Origin: Dendrophyllia cribrosa
Lineage: Eukaryota > Cnidaria > Anthozoa > Scleractinia > Dendrophylliidae
Direction: 5' to 3'
Length of the DNA: 64,000 nucleotides
NCBI GenBank assembly: GCA_024195265.1
Contig: JAJLRJ010000013.1
Span: 17,198,348 to 17,262,347 of the forward strand
Part shown: positions 25,001 through 39,642 of the stretch, one piece after another
Numbering within the stretch: position 1 is the stretch's first letter
Layout: the number at the start of each line of letters is the position of its first letter
Notes under the pieces: generated by a model
Databases searched by the model: none
What the model was told of the DNA's origin: nothing
The model's input: only the letters and a program-made list of their open reading frames with translations
Translations under genes and position numbers: made by a program

Positions 25001-28000
25001 ATTACATGGCGTTAATACCAAGCCATCCTTCTGTTGACAGGTACGGTTTGGGTTCTTTGCAACTCGTCTGCTTTGTACAATAATTCCAAACTCCATCGTC
25101 ATACATTTATGTATACAGGAAAATGTGACACATAAGTTAACGAAACAGCTAAAATGTTTTTCATCTTCTCAGTTCCCAGCTTAGCTCCAGTAAATATATC
25201 TTCCACGCCATTAAATTCCACGTCATTTTCCGTTACCTGGAAACCAGTACCTTCTAGTTACGTGAATGGAATTGTTGTTGGATATAAAGTATTGCTTGAA
25301 GACATGGCTGACGCGTCTTTGGTATTAATTGAGACTGTACATGTCAATCAGACTCGTGTTGTGTTAAACGAATCCAAGGAATCGTCATCAAACCTCTGTG
25401 TGAGAGTTGTAGCATTCACAAGCAAAGGAGATGGACTGGCGAGCAGCTGCATTGAGGTGTGGTCATGGTCTGAAGGTAAACTAATTTTATGATTATGGCC
25501 GTCAACGGCGCCACGTAGGATCATTTGTGTGGCTGGGACATAAAGGGCCTTTGTCGAATATTGACATTTTTCACTCACAAACTGTGTTTTTTGAGCCGAG
25601 AATTCAAAGCACTCCTTTACTAAATTAATGACAGGTTCTTGTAAGTTAAAGTGAAATAAGACCAAAAGAGCCTGTGCTTTCACAAAAAAAGACAAATACA
25701 TCGTGAGTGAATATTTGATTACTAAATACCTAAATGACTCTTCAGGTCAAAACAGTTTTTTCCCAAAGATGTGGGATGTTTTGGTATAATCTCTTTTAAT
25801 TGTATACTCACTGTCTTAAGCCTGATTCCCATATAGTTGTTATTGTTGTAATCTAGACGCCGATTTCCCCCTAGCACTTAGCACTTCTCGGTTTAGCGAT
25901 TGCCGATTTATGTTGAAACTGCGCATGCGGGCGGTTTGGGTAACGTACACTTAATTTATTCATGTTCTGTTCTTCTCTGATCAAGCATGCTGTCGTGAAA
26001 ACGTTAAACGTTTGATGGCAAAATTAAAATATTATCCTTTACAGAAGCAGTGATACGAGCTCGAACTATCCTACTGACTTGCGAAGACGTGAAGTGAACA
26101 AGACTAAAATTAGACTTTATAAAGTTGCTGCCTGGGAACGCAACTCTTAATGCTGATTGGTAATTACAGCACGTTGCACGTTCCTGGCGTCGACAGTCGG
26201 CGGCGAATGTTTCCAATAACTGTTGAGACATCGGCGACTGTTTAATTGTTGTAGAAGTTGAACTGGTTCGCCGATTGTCGCCGACTCGCGTTTCCATTAA
26301 GTCGTAATTATTGTAAGAATTGATCGCCGACCGCATTACAACAATTACAACTATATGGGAACCAGGCTTTAGAAACAAATTATGTTTTTTTGTGCCTTTC
26401 AATTTATACAGTTCACTTGGTAGCGGAAGTGGTTCATGATTGACCAAATAGCGTTATTAAGGCCCACCTTCACCCAAAAGACTTTGCGGTCGTTTGTTTT
26501 TGTTATGAAATGCTCCATTGTTCATACGCGTGATCTGATTGGTTACACGCATTCAATCGTGAATTTCGTGTTACACGACATTCAGCACAAAAAGTGATCA
26601 CGGCTCGCACAGTATTTTGGGTGAAGGTGGGCCTTTAACTTGGAAATGTAGTTTGTGATGTTAAGTAAATTGTTTTGAAGTTCCAATATGACTACAAATC
26701 AATAGCGTGAGGTCGCCTCATTTTGTTGCTATATGCCTACTGTCCATGTCATCAAGACTATTTGATGCAGCCTTCACCTAATAGTTGATGGTTTCAAAAC
26801 AAACCTATTTCGTGCAGGTTGTATGATCCTCCAGGTGACAAGGATGATTATTCTAGGCAAGCTTTTCAAACAGACATTGAGTTGCCAACGCCAATTTGAA
26901 ATACAGTACAGTAAAACCCGCATACAAATGTATAAGGACCTAGATTTTTCCAATATGGCCTAAAAAGGTTCTAATATATTTGGTGTCCATTGAGAATTTA
27001 AGCTATTTAGGTTCTAAATATGTTCTTATTTTCTTAAGAGGAAAAGGTGCTTGTTGCTGGTCCAACGACTAGTCTATATGGGTATATAAGACTACATTCA
27101 AAGCAAATACACGCCCTGCTCTAGGTCGTCTGATTTATTTCAGGTTCTTTATGCCCTATACTGACACTGCAACAAAACCAAACCACTACCACTTTTAAAC
27201 ACCAATTCATGCCTGGTCAGGTTGCGCAGTCATACTGTACCACACAGTTACAGTGCAAATTCAAAATTTCAACTCCACTACACAACAGACATTATACGTT
27301 TCAATAGGTTTATTTTGATGCATTTCGGCCGGACACCAACGACACTTCCAAGCATATTTACAATGATGTGAGTACAACAATACAATATAACAGTGTAGTC
27401 AAAATCCATAAATTGAAAATAATACAATGCTAATGACGAACCAGAGCTGAGCAACCACTCACATACAAAGAAAAACTGCGGTTAATTTGAGGCCAGAAAA
27501 AACCTGTCCCCCAAAAAACCCTTTGAGGAAAAATATGTAGCAGGAAATCTGGGTAGGATCCATGGCTCAAACTCTATAACCCATCCTAGGAGGCCCTATA
27601 TGGTACTACACAATAAGTACTATATGAACTGAGGTTCTTACACAGTAAGAAAAATAAATAAATAAATATACAAATTTTGAAAACTACTAAAGCCGAACGG
27701 TGCAGGCCTAGAATGGCTAACTACGTGCGATGCTTCGTTTATAACGAAGTTATGCTACCCACAATGCACTACAACAATAGTGCCCAACCCCTGCTGTTCC
27801 CGTGCCGTAGAAACACAAATTTCTGTCTAATTCGTTGACTACGTTACTCAAACGCCAGAAATTACATACTTTACAATATCACCACAGAATATATTTTTTT
27901 CTGATTTTCGAAATAAGAACCTGTTTTAAATTTTAGGCGAAACGTGCTTTTATATGACGGTACGGTTTAAATGCCAAAGTTTTAGCCTACAGTTTCTTGG

Positions 28001-31000
28001 TCCACTAGTTACTTATACGGGGATTTTACTCAGGAATTTTAGATATTCGCTGGCTTTTTGCAATTATAAATAGATCAGGGGATTTGTGAGAAGTAATTAT
28101 GTGTTTCAAAACTGAATGAAAGCAGCTCATCAACAGAACCACAGAAAGTCGCTCTGGTTCTTCTGAGTTGTTGGCGAGGTTAACCTTTCTCGTTCGTAAT
28201 TGGCGTTTAATCTTCGCCATTGCTGGAACTGATTCTTTACAACACTTATTTTTTGTATCGTTTGTATAAATCTGGTAAGAAACGTTCAAAAAGAAAGACA
28301 GGTATCACGGCAATTATTCAATGAACATGAATGTACTCATGCAGTTTAGAGCGGTTTTCAATTGAGTGTCGTGAAACCAGAACCATAGTAATTACTCTGA
28401 CCAATCACATCAAGCGTAAACAATCCAATGAACCAATCAGAGCTCGAAGCAATTACATGTCGGCGGCGCCAAGCGCGGGAAAACGTGTGCGAGCAAGTCA
28501 CGATTGGTTTTGGTTTTACTTCTGATTGGTCGAGAAAGTGGCGCGAGATTTTTTAGCCAATCACAAAGCGTAGCAATGCAAAACCAAAGCAATTGTGAAA
28601 TTACTTTCGATACTCAATTGAAAACTGCTCTATTCGTCTGTTGTAATTGGCCAAATGAGGATCTTTTGTTTTTGATTTGTGACACTCTTACAAAGTTTTC
28701 CCTATTTGTCGCAGAGATCCTGTTTCCTGTAATGAAAGCAATAAGTCATCACAGTCCGACAGGCATTATAATCACATGGGATACACCACGTGACGAAGTT
28801 CTTCGTCAACTGACACATTATCACGTGACTTACGAAGCAGTTTGTGAGGCTGGTAAGCCTGTGGTGAACTCTTCCAGTGATACTGTCAATGTGAGTGCAG
28901 ATTCAAGGCAAGTGTTCCTGGATGGACTCACAACATACACCACTTATAAGATAAAGGTGGAGTCTGTCACCTTAGATGGCAAAGTGCTAAACAACAAAGT
29001 AATGTTTGCAGGTATACAGTTATTTCAATTAACTTTGTCGGATCATGTTTAAAGCCTACGCGACAAAACCGACAGGTGGTATGGATAGTTTTAATGTTTA
29101 ATTTTTGCTCTTGTATGCACTATGGGATGGAATTAAATACCACGAACTCCATAAACGATTGTCTTCTGTCAGTGCTTTCTATTCTGTTTGTCTTCTGTCA
29201 GTGCTTTCTATTCTGTTTGTCTTCTGTCAGTGCTTTCTATTCTGTTTGTCTTCTGTCAGTGCTTTCTATTCTGTTTGTCTTCTGTCAGTGCTTTCTATTC
29301 TGTTTGTCTTCTGTCAGTGCTTTCTATTCTGTTTGTCTTCTGTCAGTGCTTTCTATTCTGTTTGTCTTCTGTCAGTGCTTTCTATTCTGTTTGTCTTCTG
29401 TCAGTGCTTTCTATTCTGTCTTCTGATATTCATAAAAGCCCATATCACCTTGCGTTCTTGTCGCGTACTTTCCTTTGTTTTCATATTTCTATATTCTAGA
29501 AAGAATACAATCAAAGAGGTCCTGAAAGCAGTAACTAATGCTCAATATTGATAAACGGAAAGAATAGAAAGCTACAATGGGTGGGCGTTGAGTTTATAGA
29601 TAACATTACACCCTGAACGTTTTTATTCTTCTTCAGTCAGAGTATAGCATTTCTGCCGAATATGAGGTGGTATCCTATTTTCTTCTCTAATAACGAAAAG
29701 GGGCTGGTTACGTGATAGCGGTATCATACCGATATGAAGTCATCCGGCGTTTACATGAAGAGACTGAGAAGGGACACTTCATGCCGATCGATTTACCGCA
29801 TTACCCGTTTCAAACCGAAACGAATGGTCGTACCACGTTTACATGGTACGGTACAAGTTTTTGTACCAGTATGAGAATCTCGATCCGGTACAGCTACAGG
29901 GACGAAATCGTACCGATATGACTCGTATCGGAATGACATTGTGCTGGTATCATGTAAACGAATACAGAGCCACAAGAGGCAACCGGAATGAACTCGTACC
30001 AGTATGAGCTCGTACCGGGATGAACTCGTACAGGTATGAGCTCGTACCCGGATGAATTCGTACCGCTTAGAGTTCGTACCGGGATGAACTCGTACCAGTA
30101 TGAGCTCGTACCGGGATGAACTCGTACCGGTATGAGCTCGTACCGGGATGAACTCGTACCGGTATGAGCTCGTACCGGGATGAACTCGTACCAGTATGAG
30201 CTCGTACCGGTATGAGCTCGTACCGCTATGAGCTCGTACCGGGATGAACTCGTACCAGTATGGGCTCGTACCGCTATGAACTCGTACCGGGATGAACTCG
30301 TACCAGTATGAGCTCGTACCGGTATGAACTCGTACCAGTAGGCTCGTACCGGTATGAACTCATACCGGTATGAGCTCGTACCGGGATGAACTTGTACCGG
30401 TATGAACTCGTATCGGGATGAACTCGTACGAGTACGAGCTCGATCGTACCGATATGAAATTGTACCGATATGAGCTCCTACCGGGATGAACTCGTACCGG
30501 TATGAGCTCGTTTCGGGATGATCTCGTACCGCGGGGATGAGCTCGTACCGAGATGAACTCGTACAGGTATGAAAGTTATACCGGTATCATGTAAACAGCC
30601 ACGCCACTTAAATGCCGGGGGCTCGTTTTGCTTGAGTTCTAATGTCTTAACTCTGTCTGTTTTAGCCACGTAAGATTATTTGTTTAAGAATAAAATTGAT
30701 ACTTATAACCTCAATGGTTGCTCTCCGTTAAATCTTTCCCACGCGTGCGAGTTTTTATAAAACCAGTAAAAAACTCAGTTTGACAAACAAACTGGGCTGC
30801 AGTTTATAACAATTGGGGATGATAAGCTAAAAAAAAGTTCTTATTCAGGTTTTTTGAGAAAATCCACTTTTAATTTTGGTAGTGAACAATATATTCTTTC
30901 CGCGCCTCACCCTGAAGCAGCTCAGAGAAAGCATTTAAAATTTCGTGAAAGGTCGGCATTCTTTGTTAGCTCAACATTTTCTTGATTGATATAATTTAGC

Positions 31001-34000
31001 TTGCTTGGATGTATGCGCTATAATTGCGAAAGCGGGTAATTTAGGAAACAAATCTTGCTACAGCTTCAGCTTGCGAATACCACATCAAAATAACTTAGCT
31101 TTTCAGCGTGTATAGCTTTTTGTAAGTTGTCATCACATAATCCACACAAAGACTTGCAGATGAACTTTGAGCAGGCAACGATTTATGCTTTAAGACCTTA
31201 AATTATCTACTCGAATTCCACGGCAGAAAAAATGAGATTGGTAAACGATATTTATAACTGTTTTATATTTCAGAAACTTGCCGCTGTCCATATGTCATGT
31301 TAGCTAGCTGGATTCCAAGTCCCCCCTACGTCATTAAGGATAACTCGACTGTAAAACCACGTGGTTTAATCCCGGAGATCCTAGTGCACATGCTCCAAAT
31401 TTCGTGTGGTAAATGCTTCAACAATTGGAACATCAGCTACACAATTAACACAACGAAAAGCATCACGGAGCCTGACGACCGAGCGAAGGTAGATTTCCGC
31501 TTTCCAGTGAGATCCGCAATTGGTAGAACTACATACAGAGGGTTCTATACCTACGTTCCTCTTATTACCATCCCTGGTGTTGCTTTGATGGCAAGAAAAA
31601 AGACACCGTCTGGATATGCACGTGATCTGGGCAGTTCTGTGCTGGGATGTTGGCCTATTTTCGCCATTAGCTTTGTGTTGGCGATATTAACTGGGATCGT
31701 CATTTGGTTTGCGGTGAGTGTCGTCAAAACGAACAACCTCTAGGTATTTGCTCAAACTGAAATAAGTACTTGTCATTTTTTTCTCGTTTTGTTGAACTCT
31801 AAAAAAAATGTAAAAAAGATAAATGTTACACAATAGAGAACTCGGGGTATAAGGAAGTAGCTGGTTTTGGAATGGAAAGGCGTGCTTGTAAGCTTTTAAG
31901 TTCTGTATTTAATGTCATGCCATTCTAAATCACAACAGTGGTAAAAGGCCAAAGATCGATTTGTTCTCGAACCGAACACATGCTTTGAATAAGTAAAACG
32001 GGGATAGCTAATTAATTTTATCTTTTCCATGAGTGCTTACATTAATTTTACAAAATTATTGCATGCATGCGTGCGGAATACTCTTTTATAACACAATTTT
32101 CGCGAATAGATACACTCTGTCCTTTTTTTATTTTCACTATGCGTGGGAAGAATCGATTGATAAGTGAAATCTACTATGATGTTTCTCTGTGAACAGAGTT
32201 ATAAAACAGAAAGGAAAGCGAGTTTTCTGTTTTTTTCTTTTTTTTTTTTGCACGCTCACGGAATTTCGAGAGGTTATCACTGATTTAGCTAGCTAACTAT
32301 GATAGGAAATTGAGCGTTGAGTCGTTTTCGGAATAATACAATTGTTGTTAGCGGCGGTGTTTTTCACGTACTCTTGTACCAAAGAATCGTGGGTAACAAA
32401 GCGCATTTAAATTCTTTTTTTTTAGAGCAAACAAGATCAACATCTTGCTTGTCGTGTTTTTCGTTTATCAAAATTTCTTTCAACAATTTGACATCCAGAT
32501 TTATTTTCAAGACTCTCCACTTGATCCTCCACTAAAATATCGAAGTTGGCGAATCGCTTCTCTTGACCATTACGTCGTCAACGCAGACGGATTCAGTCAA
32601 ACTCAGCAAAATCGAAAATTTATAACCTTATCGCATCACGATAAAAATTCTAATTTTGCAGCTTAAAAACGCTGCACAATTAGGGGCCAAACATAAAATT
32701 TATGTGGGGGTAGTTAGATTATCTTCTCTACTCTTGATATTTTTTCCTTTAGATTTTGCGACGAGAATATTTTTATTTAAAAACTGCGTCATCATATTAA
32801 ATTAAAAGTTCAACAACAAAAATCAACACAATGATCGCTTGATCGGCACCTAAATCGAGTCGAAAATGGCCTAAAGTTAAAAACTTTCAACCTTGCGAAA
32901 CAACCATTACGTCAAGGTAAAACTATACGAAATATCGGTGGTGTACAGCATAGTGACTATATCCAGTGATTTTGAAACATTCTATCTACGAACCATCTCA
33001 CGACATTTTCGCATGGCGTAAAAACCGCATAGCGCAAACACCGTTCCCTTCTCTTCGTCGGCGCCTAAGTATATTTTCGAAGTGGACTAGCACGCCACTT
33101 CATTTTTTAACAAACTTGTACAGATACAAGCACCTATTACTTTAAGCTAAAAATATGACATAAAGCTAAAAGTAAACCACGTGGCGCAAACTGCCAACGA
33201 CATAGCCCGAACTTACTACGAGGCTATTCTCTTGGGAATTACGAAGTTGTATCGAAGAGCAAGGGAAACACACGAGAAATTACCGAGGTCGATTGCGGAA
33301 TCGCAATAATTTGGGCGAGGAACTCCTATATAAAAATGCCGGGGTCTCGATGGAAATTTTCCAAAAACACCCTAAAATCACAGGACGAAATAATGAATTT
33401 ACTAACCTTTAAGAGAAAATTAAATTTTACTTAAAGGTATCGAAAATCTTTGTGGTGTGATAGCACTTATAACTTAATTACAGAACTTAATCACAGAGTA
33501 AGTCTATAAAAGATAAAGGACACACCACAAATAATAATCGCAGTTGCTAAGTGTGACAGAAACTGGGTTGTACTCCGGCAGGAGTCGATTACTCGGCTCA
33601 TGCATGAGGTCAAGCCACTTTTTAATAAAAAATGCGTGTTTTGAGTCACCTTTTTCGATGAAAAACAAAACATATAAAAAAAGTAGCATAATATGTAATT
33701 ATATGTTATATTACAACTCTAGCAAAAAAAATATTTGCAATTTCCACATTTTTTCGATAAATTTGAATTTTTAGTAAAATCCAAGATGGTGGCATCTATT
33801 AGATGTAAAACATTTCCAAAATATTGTAACACCACAAAAGCCCAAGGGAGGGGTTGCAACCACCCTCCCCCCCCCCCCCCCCCCCTTTTTATACCACGGT
33901 GAAGGTATAAACTTGCGTGCATGCCCAAGGGTTAATTGCATTCACATTATTTTAATGTCTTGACAATTTTCCATTGATAATTTTAAGAGTACATTTCTGT

Positions 34001-37000
34001 ATTTTGTAGGAATCTGAGTTCAATTCCGAGCACTTCTTTAAACATTTTCACAAAGGAATCGTGGAAGGAATATGGTGGTCCTTTGTTACCATGACAACCG
34101 TGGGGTAAGGGGAAACGGATACAGGTAGTAAGCGTGAAACAGTCGCAACATTGTGTCTGCCGATGATGAAACATGTCGAAACATGTGTTATAAACTAAAG
34201 AGTGAACCTTTAGATTTTTACTCTGAAGTTTCATCCGTCCCCTAGACATTTTTTGTAACCATAGCGCATGCCCGTAGTAGACACTATGCTAACATCGAAA
34301 GCTGTAACGATAAACTTTGTAACAATTAAAGCTCTAACAATGAAACTATAACAATGACGCAACAAAAAAGAGATCAAATTCGCAAAAGGTCAATGCACCA
34401 GACTTGAATCCCGCAAAGACCTTTACACATTTTCCACATTTAACACATGGAACTGATGAAAAATTGGCCGAGAAAAATCAGACAAGACGATAATAAAGGC
34501 CGGGCGTGACAGCCGCGTGGCAGCCGCGTGATAGCCGTGTGAGTAAAGAATATCATTGCTACCCACCAGGTGACCTAGTAGAGTTGAAAACGTAGTAGAC
34601 CTAGTGGAGTTGGCTTCAACTTAGAAAACTAAAAGGGGTAGACCCAGGTAGACCCCCCAAAAATTCAAAACATGAAGAAAGATTAAATTAACTGTACATC
34701 AAAATATTTAGTAGCGCACAGTAGACACAAGCGCCTCAAAAGGGAGCCTGTTTTTTAAGAATTTCTATTTGTATTCTTTTTATCCCAAACAAAATAGCAG
34801 TTTGTATTTTAACCAGTTTCTAGTACTATCTTTCCGACAATTTTCACCTTCAGCGTGTTCTAACGGTACGTCCGTCTAAGCAAAAGTGAACGTCATTCGA
34901 AATGTGTACAATTTTGGCCAGTAAATATTAATTTATGGAAAGACAATCGAGATTATTGCAAGACGTGATCCGTATTCTTATGTTGAATATGTTCTGGTGT
35001 TGTATCGTTAGGTATGGAGACAGATACCCGAAGACAATACTTGGGCGGTCAATCGCCATCTTTTGGTTTCTGACTGGAATCGTTCTTTCTTCTCTCCTTG
35101 TGAGTTCCCTGACATCCTCCATGTCCGTGCGGATTCTTGATCAACAGTTAAACGTGGCTCGTGGTAAAAAGGTAAACTTAGTGCTATATTTTGCCTTGTA
35201 AAATTCATGAATAATTCATAACAGTTATGACCAATAAATAGGCAGTATTTGAGTCGCATGTATACCTTTGTAAAGCCCAATACAAATCAACTGAGTGATG
35301 AGTTATTAAACAGTAGAATAGTCCCTTTGCATAACATTCCAATCACTGAACCGTGACTGGATGGTACTATAGAGCGTTTTCACTTGACGTCATAGCCGCC
35401 ATATTGGTGTTCCCGTACAAAAGAATTTTAATTAACTTCTTTTGTTAGGAACACCAACATGGCTGCCATGGCCTTTGTCATTTGAATCCCACGGGACTAA
35501 AGGTCACGTGAGTGAAAACGCTCTATTGTTATGCAAGTCTTGTTATAACGTTATGCAAAGGGCCTATTAACTTTTGATACAAACACTTGCTCAGCTAATT
35601 AGTATTCATTAACTTTTCATACAGATCTCTCTACTCATTAGTATGATTTCACATAACGAAAAATTTGATGCTAATGAGTCTCAAGAATATGATAATGATT
35701 CAATTGTCAAATACGGCGTGCTAAAATCAATTGCCCGTGACTTCGACCATAGCCGTTGTTTATTTACTCAATTATTTGTTCACCGGGTGATGAATTTCTT
35801 TCCCCGTGCTGTGAATTTCTTCTCCTTTATTGGGAGGTTGGGCTTTGAATGTGAACAATTGTTTAATAAGCGATCGAAAACAATGCCTCTGCACGTGCGC
35901 TTTACATTTTGGCGTTCCCTGCAAAAACAACAACGTTAAATGATCAAATTATAGGTTTTGTAAACACACGACGGTTAATTTTCCTTTCTCTATTTAAAAT
36001 TAAAAGCCGCCCCTACCTATTCAACAGTTTGCGTATACGAAGGAGTCAAAATATGCTAAAACCGTTGAGCACCCCCCCCCCCCCCCCCCCCCCCCCCAAA
36101 AAAGTGCCTGTTGTGAAGGGTAAGTCAAAAATAACCGCGTAAGCGGAGATGATTGACACATCGGGAAAGTTCACCTGCACTAAACTACCTCAGCGAGGTG
36201 GTTTGAAATACCTAACCGGTTAAAAAAGATCTATTTTTAAAAATTAATTTCCGTGGGAACCGTTAACACGGTTTGAATTCGGTGTACACCAAAAATACGC
36301 GGCCGCATTAGGAATTTTGTAAAAACCAGTTAATTGTAAAATAAATTATTGGAAATAACCCGGTTAACTACTCTAGTGCGACCGTACGTAGCCAACATCT
36401 TTTGAATCTGAAACGTACTGTGAGAGGCGACAAAAGCAACGAGGAACAAATATAAAGGAACGAAATTTCACATTAGTTTAGTTTTGCTCATCCATGTGAC
36501 TGTATTATAATGGCTAAACGGTTTCAAATAAAGTGATGTTATGAAACACAACTAAACAAGTGGCTTGGGGATAAAGTCCACTATTGTAAGGATGAACGCA
36601 GATTTCAATTCATCAGATTTAATTTCGCCTGAAGTAAGATGTAGATGTAAATGTAGATGCTAAGCAAACATTTTATTACTCTCTAACAAACAAACTCTAA
36701 CAAAACTTCCTTAAACGGTGTACAGGCCTGAATCAGGTCCTAAACTGAATCCAGTTAGTCAGTAGCAAATCTTTGCATTTGCAAAGGATGCTACTGTCGA
36801 AGCTGCCGAAGGGTTTTCAAGCGGCGATGAGCCAAGAACGCTGCAAGTTCAACGATTACAGGTTGGAACCACCTTGGATGTCTCCAGATATAGCTGACAG
36901 CCCTATACACTTTAACTTCTTTGATCACATGCTCCACTTTTACTCTCCTACTCCTGTGTTTCCGATTAAATTTGCGTGCCACGCGCCTGGTTCGTCTGTC

Positions 37001-39610
37001 GAGCATATTCATTTGCCTCTGTCTAACTTGGGTGAGGAGACAATCAACGGATGGATAGCCTCTGTCAGCAAGTATCTTTAAACCTGGCGGAAAATCGAGG
37101 GCCATTCCAGGTCCAATGGGCCGCATCAATCTAAACGATCTGGCGTCGTGCGTACTTCCCAAAAACCCTGCCTGAATGTAGCGGATGTTGCATTGATTGT
37201 CAATTACTATCTGTGTGTTTAAGCAGTGGTAGTGGCGGTGTCCGCTGTAAAACTGGCGTTGCGGTTCTGTGTGTGGTCTATAGATTTTGTGCGGTGTTGC
37301 ATCTATGCAGCCAACGGCATTGGGAAATTCCTGCCACAAACCAGCCATTGCTCTCCATTCTGCACAACTGGGCCACCTTACTTGGGTCTTAAAATAGCTC
37401 CAAAGGATCGGGGCAGTGCGGTGAACCAGACGCTGGACAGTTGAGGGGTCAATATCAAACAGCACTGAAAGTGTGTCCAAGTGTGGATACTTTCTCATCC
37501 ATACAATAGAGAGCAACACTTGATTTATAAAATTCAGTTTTTGGCGCCTGATTCTAAGTCTCGGTCTTCCAGTTACAGTTTGCCTAAGCAGAGCTGGTGC
37601 TACGTCAGTAACTATTTCAAGTAGAGAAACTGGTGTTTCGCCAGTGTTTCTCCAGAACAACATTTCGTGGTCGCGCCAAAAGGAAAAGACATCTCTACCA
37701 TAATAAATATGGGTAGGTTGTTGTAGTAATAGATCTTTTGCAGGGATAAATTCTCGCAAAGGAGGTGGAGGTGGTGCTAGTGAACTTAACAGAATCAAAA
37801 CTGTAAGTAGTAGTGTCATAACCTGGACTTCGTCTTCGAACATAGTGAGTGGCTAGTTTTGCTTCTGTACAGACAGAACTCAAATCATCAAAGATAGTCA
37901 TGAGATGTACATTTTAATTCTGCACGTGAAATATGCAGTATAATCTGCATTTTCTAGTATAAATTAAGCAAAGCGTATACACGATGATTGGTTGATGTTC
38001 ATGTCTGCGTGCATATGCCACAAAGACATAATAATTTCAGTGTACATGTGGTTTTGGAGTGTTTAAAGCATGGCTAATTGCAACAACATTTGGCGACCCT
38101 ATTTAGCTGAAAATAGCGAAGAAGAAGATGTCCAGGAACATTTGCAACTGGGTACAAGTAACGAAGTTAATCTCAAGACTAAACAACACCCAAGAATAGG
38201 GGACGTGGAGAAGAGGTTGGTTTTGCGGTGCCATAACACTGCCGTGGGCAACGGCTGGTCTGCTGTCATTTCAAGTGCCAGACAGGAAGCCACAGAATGC
38301 GCAGGTCTCCCACCCCATGTTGTTAACCTCTACCTATCAGATAGTGAAAGTCACCTTAAAGAAAGGATGCAAAGGATCCTAAAAGATATTAGCAGGCAGG
38401 ACGTTCCGGAATCGTCGGACTTAATGCGATACGCGACGCTCCGAACACCGGCGAAAAGAAAGCGAGACAACACTGCAAAACAAGCTGTTGTAAACAAATT
38501 GAACAAGGAGTTCAATGTCTCCTCGGATTCGTCCAGCGAAGAAGAGCGTGGTAAAGAAAAGACTGAGAAGAAGAAAACGGCAGACGTCGCCAAAGAAGCG
38601 AATGAGGCGCATACAAGAATGTGCGAGAGGGCAATGAATACCATGGGCACGATTAATACCCTACTTGCCAAGCTGGAAAAAAAACTAGAAAAATAGATGA
38701 TGTACTCAACAGTTACGAACTTAAGAAAGTTTTTCTTGTAGTCGCCTGGAAAAGATGAAATAAATCCCGTCACAAAATGGAAATGTAAAGTCTGGTATTA
38801 TATGCGTGGCGATCTAAACACTCCCATTACATTTCCTCTTCGCGCGAACGTACTCAAGTCTCTTTTTCACTCGTTTCTAGCTAGTAACCCTAATAAACCA
38901 CCTCGCTGAGGTTAGCCTGCGGAAAATTATGCCTGTTCTGCAGGCTAGCGTTATTGTTTTCGCGCCCCACCCATCGCACGACTCGTGCTCCGCGCTCGTC
39001 TTGCGCTTCGCGCGCGTCCGCCTCAAAAACGCCAAAAAATTACGCAGGTGAACTTCCCCGATGTGTCAATCATCTCCGCTTACGCGGTAATGTTTTACTT
39101 GGCCTGCACACTGAACAGACGCTTTTGGGGGTACTCAAGCGGATTTTGTGAAGCGAGCGCGAAGCGAGAGTCTCGCGCTGCAGGCTAGTTCTGACTCCCT
39201 CGTATACGCAAACTGTTGAATAGGTAGGGGCGGCTTTTAATTTTAAATAGAGAAAGGAAAATTAACCGTCGTGTGTTTACAAAACCTATAATTTGATCAT
39301 TTAACGTTGTTGTTTTTGCAGGGAACGCCAAAATGTAAAGCGCACGTGCAGAGGCATTGTTTTCGATCGCTTATTAAACAATTGTTCACATTCAAAGCCC
39401 GACCTCCCAAAGTGCAGCCGCTCATAAAGGAGAAGAAATTCACAGCACGGGGAAAGAAATTCATCACCCGGTGAACAAATAATTGAGTAAATAAACAACG
39501 GCTATGGTCGAAGTCACGGGCAATTGATTTTAGCACGCCGTATTTAACAATTGAATCATTATCATATTCTTGAGACTCATTAGCATCAAATTTTTCGTTA
39601 TGTGAAATCA

Positions 39611-39642
<32 letters not shown>

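Larger units (their letters stand above)
35640..39614. mobile_element. Autonomous-type DDE_Tnp_4 DNA transposon, 3,975 bp
   Basis: The tips AGTATGATTTCACATAACG and complement are flanked by ATT at 35,637-35,639 and 39,615-39,617. The inverted repeats are about 570 bp (left about 35,640-36,210); the right copy (about 38,895-39,614) is longer because it carries extra GC-rich inserted sequence. Two divergent genes sit inside. A 3-bp duplication and a DDE_Tnp_4 transposase point to a PIF/Harbinger or ISL2EU relative. A poly(C) run lies at about 36,071-36,097. Confidence 0.75.

Noticed and set aside
29076..29551. Three overlapping plus-strand ORFs of 103-148 codons encoding Leu/Phe/Ser/Cys-rich proteins
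   Set aside because: They are the three frames of a 29-bp tandem repeat with no stop codon, not genes.
35643..35939. 98-codon ORF with an almost identical copy at 39,297-39,611 on the other strand
   Set aside because: Both are the terminal inverted repeats of the DDE transposon, not coding sequence.
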